Source of the DNA: Lineus longissimus
Taxonomy: Eukaryota > Nemertea > Pilidiophora > Heteronemertea > Lineidae
Assembly (NCBI RefSeq): GCF_910592395.1
Contig: NC_088312.1
Location: forward strand, 18,671,292-18,735,291
Direction: 5' to 3'
Length of the DNA: 64,000 nt
Made by a program: the position numbers and the translations under genes. The notes below the pieces were generated by a model that was not told the DNA's origin, did no database searches, and saw only the letters and a program-made list of their open reading frames with translations. Positions 46,001-58,000 of this stretch are shown here, piece by piece. Position 1 is the stretch's first letter, and the number at the start of each line of letters is the position of its first letter.

Positions 46001-49000
46001 GGAGAGGAAATTAAGTAAAAGTAGAGGAATAGAGTAATGTAGTAAAGATATAGAGAAAAACTGACTACAAACCCCTCGTTCTCTCAAGTTGAAAAGTAGC
46101 CTTCTTTTGATTCAATAAATTTGTAGAAGAGCCCTGAGGGTTATTAAAGGAATTTATTATCAATGATTCCAGGAAGGTGTGCCAACCAGGTTTCTACTCC
46201 CTGGGTGGCAAGAAGAAGTGTGAGGAGTGTTCCGAGGGCTCATACTGCCCTAGTACCGTCTCAGTCCCATATGGATGTCCGGCTGGGATGTATAGCGAGG
46301 CTGGGAAGTCGAACTGTACGGCGTGTGAAGCGGGATTCAAGTGTCCCACAGCCAAAGGTAAGTTTGGTGAATGGTGGCGGCGTTCGAAAAACGTTCTCCA
46401 AAGTTTTTTTGATGCATTTTTGAAGGGATGAGTCGAGTTGATCAAATCAAGAATGAGTTGTAAAACTGCTAAGTCTTCCTGGCTTGCATATATGACTGTC
46501 GGTTGTGATTAGAATAATAAACCAGAACTGAAAAACATCAAAAAATTAGAAAAAGGGCAAGTACGTCTGCTCCTGATGTTTTCGTCAGAGCAGAATCGGT
46601 TTCAACTGAAATACATAGCAAAGTGCGGTGAAACCCTGCTTTGCGGAGACCCCTTTAAGCTGGACACCTCACTGTTTAGGACACGGATTTTGGTCTCATA
46701 GAATTTCATTTCTATTAAACTTGGTCTCCGTTATCAGGAGAGACTCCACAGCATCTGGTAGTCACAAAGGTGCTTTGTTTAGACTGGTCCTATGGTAAAC
46801 CAACCTGGTTACGTAGTTCCACGGAAACTTAGAGTTCTTAAACCATGATTTTTTCAGCCTCGGAGAAGACGGAGTGCCCCAAAGGGTTTTATTCCCGGAG
46901 CTATGCGTTGCTTTGTAAAGCCTGCGAACGAGGTTACATCTGTGAGAAACGTTCAAACTCGAGTCGCCCAGTTGACGGCATCTGTAATAAGGGCGGGTAT
47001 TGTGATGGGAAGAAGTTTCATAAATGTCCAAAAGGAACGTACAATCCCTTCAATGGTTCGAGAGACATTCACGACTGCATCATTTGTCCAGCCGGTTAGT
47101 ATTGGTATTTAAATCTTTAGGCTTTAGCATTTTAGCATTTTCAGCTAATGGTCTGCCTCAGGTAGTAATTAACTGTAAGTTGTCAACTTAAATCGACCGA
47201 GAAAGATGTTCTGTACGTGAAAATGTACAGAGGAATTTTGCAACATGACAGAGTCTCGTAACATCAAAATCTTGCTTGACATAGCCGACGGTCATCACTG
47301 CCTGTATGTATTTTGTTGGCTTCCAGAATGTTGCATGCCAGACTTGTAATAAACCAGAATCGTTCATATTTGTCAAAGAATAAATGTTTTAAATGCAGGT
47401 GGGTCAAATTGGCCATCTTCAGGTGACTAATATACAGAGTAAGGGCACTGGGTCATGTTAGATTCAGCACTAGATATAATCGTCGTACAAGCGTGAATAA
47501 TTTCGACGTACTGTGAGATGTGAAAGACCTCTATTGGCGACTTCTTGTAACTTTATCTTGCCTACCTAGCTACTGCTTATAGGGTCCCTTTAATATTGTA
47601 ATCATACTTTTCCAGGTTACGTGTGTTACCTGAAGGGAATGATGAGATATGACAAGAGAGAGTGTAAGCTGGGACACTACTGTCCCCCTGGCGTCAACGT
47701 TACTGGTGGAGAGGGCATAGCATGTCCAAGTAAGTGCAGTATTAATCCAATTGGGGGCGTTGTAAGTGTCTTGATATTTTTCATGGCAAGTGATGATGAC
47801 ATTGATATTTTTCATGGCAAGTGATGATGACATTGATATTTTTCATGGCAAGTGATGATGACATTGATATTTTTCATGGCAAGTGATGATGACATTGATA
47901 TTTTTCATGGCAAGTGATGATGACATTGATATTTTTCATGGCAAGTGATGATGACATTGATATTTTTCATGGCAAGTGATGATGACATTGATATTTTTCA
48001 TGGCAAGTGATGATGACATTGATATTTTTCATGGCAAGTGATGATGACATTGATATTTTTCATGGCAAGTGATGATGACATTGATATTTTTCATGGCAAG
48101 TGATGATGACATGTATTGATATATTATAGATTGATTAGAGGGGTCAACTTGAATAAAAACAACCAACTGGGGACCAAAGCTGGTGTCCTCAATAAAGAGG
48201 GTGTCCTGCTAACAGAAGTGTCCACTAAGGGAGTTTCAGTGTATCTCGTTTTGGAATGAAACTCTTCATATAAAAGAAAAGTGTAAAAAAATCAACAAAA
48301 ATATATCTCTGTCTTTCAGGAGGGACCCGCAACTCGAAAATGAAGGCAACAAGTTTGAGTTGGTGCACACCATGTCCTAGAGGTTCCTTTTGCCTGATGA
48401 GTGCCGTTAGTAATGGAAAACGGTGCCCAAAGGGCTACTGGTGCACTCTTGGACAGTCCAGTGGCTTACAGAATCCATGCCCTATAGGGACTTACAGCAA
48501 TAGATTATCCCTTAAAAGTAAGTCTGTTTTAAATACCTCAAAAATGAGTATGTTTAAAAAGGCAGGGAATCGCTGTCGCATGGCAACAATTCCCACATCT
48601 TAGTAGCACAGCTGTGTTTCCATAGGCACTGTGGTCAGTTTCAGTTGCCAAACCAATAACTTTTGTCGAAATAAATCTACCGCCTGTGAAAACTGCACCG
48701 TTTCCCCGTTCGCCGATGGTTTTGACTAAGCTTGATATCAAGTTTTGTTTTCAATTGGTTACTCATAGCATTCAGGTACATCTTTGCTGTCACCTTCACC
48801 CTTTGGTTGCAAGTGACGTTCACAGTGTATAGTACCCCCAGGCATATGGCACGGCTTAACCCGCCGGCCATGAGGGAATTCCTTTATGGCCCAGTGGTTG
48901 GCGCGTTGGCCCCAGAGTGGAAGTTAAGCAACGTTGAGCGCGGTCAACCTTTGGATCGGTGACCGGCGCGTACAATACACACAGCACGTCATGTCACATG

Positions 49001-52000
49001 TCCTATCACGTTCGGGCGACGTGCGTAGTACGTCATGAATTACCAAACTTTTAAGTGATCATTGCTGGGCTGTATTATCTCTAAACATGCTACTTCCACT
49101 CAGGAAATGTTAGTTTGATCCCTCTGCGTTCAGCCTGCCTAAACAGGTCCAGATACTATCTATAGATGGCGACACTTTTGAATGTCGTTTGCCCAGTAAC
49201 CTAAAAGTAACCTCTGTTCACAAGTGCTTTCCACCGCTAACCTTGGGTTTGCACAGGCCGAAAAATGGCTTCCACATCAAAATGTTTGTCAAGTGACTTT
49301 TTCACAAATTACAACTATCCTGTTACAGGTCCCAATAACTGTACGGAATGCCCTGCAGGACATTTCTGCCCCTCGGGAACTGCCAAAGCACCGTCGACTC
49401 ATCCAAAGCCTTGCAAACCCGGCACGTACAATCCCCTCAATTATACCGCCCATGAGTTCAACTGTAGGAAATGCGATGCTGGCTGGGCGTGTCCCGACTG
49501 GGGTCAGCCGAATGTTACGGAACCATGCTCAGAAGGTAGGTTGGCTTGAATTATATTCCGGGCTAAAAAAGTGCAGACAAACTGCACCGACATAACTCAT
49601 GTCTCTTTAGTACTCGGGTAGTGTAGTAAGGACCATAAAGCGCAGTGGTGTAGTGGTCAGAATGTCCGACTTTTGACTAAGGAGTGATGATTTCAAACGC
49701 CTTCTGAATCCTTTTGAAATTTCTATGATTCATGCACTCAGTAGAATCTCAAGAAGCAGCTCTGCTTCTTGAGATTCTCAACAAATCACTTGAAAACTGA
49801 CATGCTTTTAGCCAGGATTTCTAGAGTAGAAGCTGAACTTAAACTTAAACTTCAGTGAAAGTGTTGATGCTCTTTACTCTTTACTTTACTTTGCTGAGAC
49901 TCTAATGTTGTTGTTTGCAGGTCATTATTGTCCTAATAGCACTGTCAATCCTACCGACTACCCATGTCTACCGGGGACATACACTGGACAAACCAACTTG
50001 ACCAGGGCTGATGAGTGTGACCCTTGTCCTCAAGGGAAGGCATGCTTCTGGGGCACAGGTAAGGTCACTAATGGTACCATCAGTTCCAGAGACTACCCAT
50101 GTCTGTCGGGACATACACAGGACATCTTTCAAAGATTTTAAAGCAGGAAAATATTTCTTGATATAATCAAATCATGTCGATTGTGTACTGTTTGGAAGCG
50201 ATAAAACTTGTGTATAATGTCTCTCTTTTCATTTACGCAGGGCGTCATTGGAATGGCTCTGTTCCCATGGATTGTGCTCCAGGACACTACTGCCCTCTGA
50301 TGACACCGACACCAACTTCATTCCCGTGTCCAAAGGGGACGTATTCAGCTAAGATAGGACTTTATAAAGCATCACAATGCACTGTCTGCCCGGCTGGGAA
50401 ATATTGTAGAGGTACGTATCAAATATTTCAGTGACATATCAGCAGGATTTGGTCGAGGGACTGCCAGTACTACAGTCTAATGCCCCAGAAGGGATCCTGT
50501 CGAAACGAACCCAGGTCTAAACTGACCCTATATATGATGATTCATCTGTCCTCAATAAATTTAAAGTTGAAAAAAGTTGAAATTGAATAATCCGATTGTG
50601 TGTTATGCAAAACTTTGCCTTATTTAGTTGATTATTCTTACTGGGTTCAGTCAAGAAAACTGTATTTTAACTAGTCAGGACAGTTCTCTATTGAGGACAG
50701 CATTGTCAGTCCTCAGGGTATTCCTTCAGAGAAGTTCTATTTTATTTTGTTACAGCTGGTCTGACTCATCCCACTGGATCCTGTCCACAAGGGTTCTTCT
50801 GTCCAAGCGGTACTAAACTTCCTAAGCAATACGGATGCCCGAATGGAACATATAATGATGAGGAGGGGATCAAAGCAGCTAGTGACTGCAAGAAATGTAC
50901 TAAAGGTATGTGGATTTCTTGGCCCTACCTGGACTGGCGCAATTTTGAGAAAAATATATAAACGTATAGGCATTTGAGGTTGTTCTGCATTTGAAGGATC
51001 ACTTCTCCATGACACTTCTTATTCAGAATGAAGAGAAAACTGTTGGCTTTCTGTATCATTTCTCATCTCTGATTACAGGTCACTACTGTGAATACGCGTC
51101 CATTATCTCGGCTCCCTGTAGGCAAGGATCGTACATGCCGCACGGAATGGCTGCTGATGGCAAATCGTCCGGTAAGTAGTGGAAATTCCTCCAAATGTTG
51201 ATTTGTGTTTAGTTCTTTACCCTTTTATTCTTAGAACCCAAAAAATCTGGAATTTTTATGATTAACTGAAAGTAAAATCGCTTTTGCCACAAACCACAAT
51301 CAAAGCAGACGACAGCTTTCTGCCGGTGAGGAAGCAGACAACACCCTTTCTGCCAGTGAGGAAACAGGCGACAGCTTTCTGCCGGTGAGGAAACAGACAA
51401 CACCCTTTCTGCCAGTGAGGAAACAGACGACAGCTTTCTGCCGGTGAGGAAACAGACGACAGCCTTTCTGCCAGTGAGGAAACAGACGACAGCTTTCTGC
51501 CAGTGAGGAAACAGACGACAGCCTTTCTGCCAGTGAGGAAACAGACGACAGCTTTCTGCCAGTGAGGAAACAGACGACAGCCTTTCTGCCCGTGAGGAAA
51601 CAGACGATAGCTTTCTGCCAGTAAGGAAACAGATGACAGCTTTCTGCCGGTGAGGTAACAGACGACAGCTTTCTGCCAGTGAGGTAACAGACGACAGCTT
51701 TCTGCCAGTGAGGAAACAGACGACAGCTTTCTGCCAGTGAGGAAACAGACGACAGCTTTCTGCCGGTGAGGAAACAGACGACAGCTTTCTGCCGGTGAGG
51801 AAACAGACGACAGCTTTCTGACGGTGAGGAAACCGACGACAGCTTTCTGCCGGTGAGGAAACAGACGACAGCCTTTCTGCCAGTGAGGAAACAGACGACA
51901 GCCTTTCTGCCAGTGAGGAAACAGACGACAGCTTTCTGCCAGTGAGGAAACAGACAACACCCTTTCTGCCAGTGAGGAAACAGACGACAGCTTTCTGCCG

Positions 52001-55000
52001 GTGAGGAAACAGACGACAGCCTTTCTGCCAGTGAGGAAACAGACGACAGCTTTCTGCCAGTGAGGAAACAGACGACAGCCTTTCTGCCAGTGAGGAAACA
52101 GACGACAGCTTTCTGCCAGTGAGGAAACAGACGACAGCCTTTCTGCCAGTGAGGAAACAGACGACAGCTTTCTGCCGGTGAGGAAACAGACGACAGCCTT
52201 TCTGCCAGTGAGGAAACAGACGACAGCTTTCTGCCAGTGAGGAAACAGACGACAGCCTTTCTGCCAGTGAGGAAACAGACGACAGTGAGGAAATTGATTT
52301 GATTGCCCACTACACCATTGTCATGTCAGGTATAAGGTTTTTGGAACAACTTCCCCATTCGATAACAGACGTCGCTGTCATTCTTTGAAGAGTTCTCTTC
52401 ATTTTTCAGGCCGTCCTGCCCAGAGGAGATTCGACTGCCTTCCATGTGTAGGCGGTCATTGGTGTGGCTCTGCAACCATCATCCCTAAACCCTGCGGTCT
52501 GAGCATGTACTCAGACACCGGCTGGAAGAAGTGCAAACCGTGTCCACAAGGTTTCTATTGTGACCTACAAGCTACGTCAGAGGTTGTCATGAAGGCAGAG
52601 AAGGCAGCTTTCTGCCGGTGAGGAAACAGACGACAGCCTTTCTGCCAGTGAGGAAACAGACGACAGCTTTCTGCCAGTGAGGAAACAGACGACAGCCTTT
52701 CTGCCAGTGAGGAAACAGACGACAGCTTTCTGCCAGTGAGGAAACAGACGACAGCCTTTCTGCCCGTGAGGAAACAGACGATAGCTTTCTGCCAGTAAGG
52801 AAACAGATGACAGCTTTCTGCCGGTGAGGTAACAGACGACAGCTTTCTGCCAGTGAGGTAACAGACGACAGCTTTCTGCCAGTGAGGAAACAGACGACAG
52901 CTTTCTGCCAGTGAGGAAACAGACGACAGCTTTCTGCCGGTGAGGAAACAGACGACAGCTTTCTGCCGGTGAGGAAACAGACGACAGCTTTCTGACGGTG
53001 AGGAAACCGACGACAGCTTTCTGCCGGTGAGGAAACAGACGACAGCCTTTCTGCCAGTGAGGAAACAGACGACAGCCTTTCTGCCAGTGAGGAAACAGAC
53101 GACAGCTTTCTGCTAGTGAGGAAACAGACAACACCCTTTCTGCCAGTGAGGAAACAGACGACAGCTTTCTGCCGGTGAGGAAACAGACGACAGCCTTTCT
53201 GCCAGTGAGGAAACAGACGACAGCTTTCTGCCAGTGAGGAAACAGACGACAGCCTTTCTGCCAGTGAGGAAACAGACGACAGCTTTCTGCCAGTGAGGAA
53301 ACAGACGACAGCCTTTCTGCCCGTGAGGAAACAGACGATAGCTTTCTGCCAGTAAGGAAACAGATGACAGCTTTCTGCCGGTGAGGTAACAGACGACAGC
53401 TTTCTGCCAGTGAGGTAACAGACGACAGCTTTCTGCCAGTGAGGAAACAGACGACAGCTTTCTGCCAGTGAGGAAACAGACGACAGCTTTCTGCCGGTGA
53501 GGAAACAGACGACAGCTTTCTGCCGGTGAGGAAACAGACGACAGCTTTCTGACGGTGAGGAAACCGACGACAGCTTTCTGCCGGTGAGGAAACAGACGAC
53601 AGCTTTTCTGCCAGTGAGGAAGCAGACGACAGTGAGGAAATTGATTTGATTGCCCACTACACCATTGTCATGTCAGGTATAAGGTTTTTGGAACAACTTC
53701 CCCATTCGATAACAGACGTCGCTGTCATTCTTTGAAGAGTTCTCTTCATTTTTCAGGCCGTCCTGCCCAGAGGAGATTCGACTGCCTTCCATGTGTAGGC
53801 GGTCATTGGTGTGGCTCTGCAACCATCATCCCTAAACCCTGCGGTCTGAGCATGTACTCAGACACCGGCTGGAAGAAGTGCAAACCGTGTCCACAAGGTT
53901 TCTATTGTGACCTACAAGCTACGTCAGAGGTTGTCATGAAGGCAGAGAAACAGTGCACAGCTGGGATGTACTGTGGTGGGGGCTTGAAGAGCATGGCGAA
54001 GGCAGTGCCCTGTACCAAGGGAAAATACTGTATCAAAGGTAGGATTCTCTTGTGGGGGCTACCTCTGGCCATAGACTGATTCATTAGGCCAATAAACCCA
54101 TTTGGTGCCTAATCGAAGTGGAGTGAATAATAATAGGAAGAAGGCATGTTAAAAGGGACCTGAGGGCCCAAGTCAATCTTGGATGTTTTGATGAGAGTGG
54201 AAGATGTTCTCAGATGCAAATTTCTGATTTCAGGCACACCAGTTGAACTCAACTGTCCTGTCGGTACTATCAGACCGAATCCAGGTGGCACTGGATTGCA
54301 AGACTGTGTCCCATGTCCTGCCGGAGCTTACTGCTTGGAAGGATCATGGAAAATCTCTGGACGGTGCAACAAGGGTTTCTACTGCCCGACGAATTTTAGT
54401 AATCCGTATCACAGTGGGGTGGACTTCATTGGTTCATACGGGCCAAGACAGGTAAGGAGGCACAGTTGAACTGCATATTGGGTTTTGTCCACGTCCATTG
54501 ACCACCATGGAGAATCAGTTTCCCAGCCTGCTGAGAATCAGGCAGGGCTGCCAACTTGCCGAGCTGGCCTGCTGTGCGAGAGGAAGAAGTTTTTCAATAC
54601 GAGTGGGAAAATAGTGTTGTTGGCTTCTTCTTATGAAATGATGTCATGTTCATCTGATAATATGATTCAAGCATGATTTGCATCGCATATAGAAGACATT
54701 TACGGATGGACTTCGTTGCTTCAAATTCTCTTATCTTCATTGTTTAGGTTCCGTGTCCCCCTGGCACATACACGGATCAGGAGGGCACTCGGAATGTCGG
54801 AGAATGTAAGACATGTCCCCTTGGACACTACTGCACCCTGGGCACACCCTCACCCATAGGCTGCCCGCCTGGCTACTACTGTCATTTGGGGTGTCCACAG
54901 CCTGTGCCTTGCCCTTCTGGGAGGTATAGCAACAGTACAAGTAAGTATAGGGACTGATACTGTTCAGGGAATGTCACAGTCCTGGCATGGAGTGTAAGGC

Positions 55001-58000
55001 ATGTCCCCTTGGACACCACTGCACCCTGGGCACACTGGAGCCCATAGGCTGCCCACCGAGCTACTGCTGTCCTTATTCGGGTGTCCACAGCCTGTGCCAT
55101 GTCATTCTGGGAGATATAGCAGCAGTGCAAGTAAGGATAATGACTGATACCGTATTGGCAAGTAATGTATACTTGGCACCGGGTATGCCATGATCTGTAC
55201 ATGGGCCCGTGAGTGTTTTGATATATTTGAAATACAATAGACTTGTCAATGCCTTTGAAGCTGTGTGGGGTGTTGCCGATTTGGTACGATGGGTCACATA
55301 TCAAATTGATTCTTGTTTGTTTCAGATTTGGACCACTATTTGAACTGTACCTGGTGTGATGCTGGTTTGTACTGCGACTCACCAGGCCTGATGTCACCCC
55401 GGGCACCATGTGACCCAGGCTACGTCTGCCGGGGTGGGGCATCCACGTCTGCTCCTGTTGATGGCAAGACTGGTGACGTCTGCCCAAGAGGAGGATATTG
55501 TCCTCTAGGTAAGAAGATATGAGGATTGGTCCTGTGACTCACTGGGATTGACCGTAAACAGGGCACCAAGTGACTCACATCTGCCTGGGAAGGGCATCCA
55601 CATCTGCTCCTTCAAAAATGCTGTCCTTACTACAGGTGTCCTGATTGCAGTGGTAAAATTGAAAAGAAATGAGTGCTTCAGGACCAAAGTCAGTGTCCTT
55701 ATTAGAAGGATTAGGGTGTCCAGCTGGGCGAGGTGTTATGGCAGGGCCACTGCACTTAATAAACAAAGGAATATTGATGAACGGATAGACGTCTGCATCC
55801 ATTTTTCAGGATCTGGCAAGGCTACGCCGTGTCCCCTTGGAACCTACAGCAACATCACAGGAGCCATTAACGATTTCGACTGCTTTGAATGTGACCCAGG
55901 CTACTACTGTAACAAAGTGGCAGGCGGTGAACCAACTGGGCTCTGCTATGGCGGCTACTTCTGTCGTGGTGGTGCCAAGACTCCAACTCAGAACATGTCA
56001 CAACCAGGTCAGTAGTCTGTAGGGCTCTGCTATGGGGGCTACTTCTGTCGTGGTGGTGCCAAGACTCCAACTCAGAACATGTCACAACCAGGTCAGTAGT
56101 CTGTAGGGCTCTGCTATGGGGGCTACTTCTGTTGTGGTGGTGCCAAGACTCCAACTCAGAACATGTCACAACCAGGTCAGTAGTCTGTAGGGCTCTGCTA
56201 TGGAGGCTACTTCTGTTGTGGTGGTGCCAAGACTCCAACTCAGAACATGTCACAACCAGGTCAGTAGTCTGTAGGGCTCTGCTATGGAGGCTACTTCTGT
56301 CGTGGTGGTGCCAAGACTCCAACTCAGAACATGTCACAACCAGGTCAGTAGTCTGTAGGATTCTGCTATGGTGGCTACTTCTGTTGTGGTGGTGCCAAGA
56401 CTCCAACTCAGAACATGTCACAACCAGGTCAGTAGTCTGTAGATCTCTGCTATGGAGGCTACTTCTGTTGTGGTGGTGCCAAGACTCCAACTCAGAACAT
56501 GTCACAACCAGGTCAGTAGTCTGTAGGGTTCTGCTATGGGGGGCTACTTCTGTCGTGGTGGTGCCAAGACTCCAACTCAGAACATGTAACAACCAGGTCA
56601 GTAGTCTGTAGGGCTCTGCTATGGGGCTACTCCTGCTTTCAATGTGACCAGGGCCACTAGTATTATAAAGGTGACTAGCGGTGAAGCGACTGGGCTCTGC
56701 TTTGGGGGCTACTCCTGTCATGGCGGTGCCAAGAACTTGTGTTTTTAACTTCTACATGGAAAGCTCTTCCAACGCCAGACTTACTGGGTGTCCCAAAATA
56801 ACCTGCTGCTGAAAATTTTTATTGTGCAACACTTAAATTGATACACGCTGTGTGATTATCCAGGTTACTATGCTCCCAATGGCTCAATACATCCAAGGAA
56901 ATGTGAAGAGGGGACATACAATCCTTATCCTGCTGCTTCTGAGTGCCAGGCTTGTGACGAGGGGGCGTATTGTCCAGAAAGAGGCCTGAACCAATCCAGG
57001 CTGTGTCCGATGGGAAAGTACTGCCCTCTAGGGAGTGTGACGCCTATCAACTGTCCAGTGGGAACTTATAATAATCGGTATGTAGATTGAGAAGTGAATA
57101 TTAAAAAGGGATGCTCTTGACATCTTTGTATACTCTTTCCTTGGAAATGTAACATGGAAACTGCTACAAAAATGATGAACAGATGGAAACTTTTTCCCCC
57201 ACTTAATCTGCTGCCAGACCCTTGGATTTACCTTTTTAAAATGGGAAAAGGGTTTTTTGCATTTATGGATTACTGTTGGTAGATTTTCCTGGAAATTCAA
57301 GAGATGTTTTGACATGAAATTTCGTGGATTATGTGGAATACCAGAATTTAGAAATGTAATGAGTGAAGATTGTACAGGAGACACGCAGCAGAGAGCCATA
57401 GCAACTACCATCTTGGCCAAAGCAGAGACCTCTGGATAGGGACATTGTAGGGAGAGATGGAGGGAGAATCTGCTCCGGGCCAACAAAGGATGATGAAGCT
57501 GCAACAACTGATAAGCCAAGTCACGTAAAGTACGATAAGGGATCTACTGGAGATGTTGGAGGGGATATGACCAAGGCGTCTGTCAGAGTTGTTACTCTCC
57601 TGGTGTTGAAGGCAAGGCGAGGTGTCCATGTATTTGTGACTGTACGGTATCAAGTTAGTGCAAGTTTTTTCTGATTGAATGTTTAACTAATTGAAATGGA
57701 GGTCTATATTTCAGCACTGGTATGAAGTTGGAATCAGAGTGTCTCCCGTGTCCTCCGGGTCATTACTGTAGTGAATTGGGAGGAGCATATCCCACCGGCA
57801 AGTGCATGGCGGGACATATCTGTTACAGAAGAGCTGTTAACGCCCAACCCATCTTCGTCCAATCAGATAGTGATTTCCTGCTCGACGTCTGGGGTGAGGT
57901 TTGTCGGGAAGGCCGCTTTTGCCCAGAGGGAACCGACACTATGCTGCCGTGCCCGGTCGGGACGTATAACCCCGACAAGATGGGTAGGTCCGTTGATGAT

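Larger units (their letters stand above)
52286..53756 (+). repeat. 1,347-bp segmental duplication including minisatellite and exon 25 start
   Basis: The block ggaaattgatttgattgcccac... through the exon sequence at 52286-52605 recurs at 53633-53952. Exon starts at 52410 and 53757 are 1,347 bp apart. The unit comprises flank, exon part and minisatellite. Confidence 0.95.

Noticed and set aside
51300-52310. Long minus-strand ORF (336 codons) over the first minisatellite
   Set aside because: The frame is open only because the 29/30-bp unit lacks stops on that strand. The product is a monotonous repeat with no start context or conservation signal.
51300-53632. CRISPR-like array of short regular repeats
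   Set aside because: Units are contiguous without unique spacers and the locus is an animal intron. It is a minisatellite.
52587-53657. Long minus-strand ORF (356 codons) over the second minisatellite
   Set aside because: Same cause as the first array; a by-product of the repeat.
56132-56611. Plus-strand ORF of 159 codons in the 84-bp array
   Set aside because: Wrong frame relative to exon 29 and purely periodic; the coding frame has a TAG in every unit.
55867-56721. Minus-strand ORF of 284 codons opposite exon 29 and the 84-bp array
   Set aside because: It is the antisense of a real exon and its tandem copies, with periodic sequence only.
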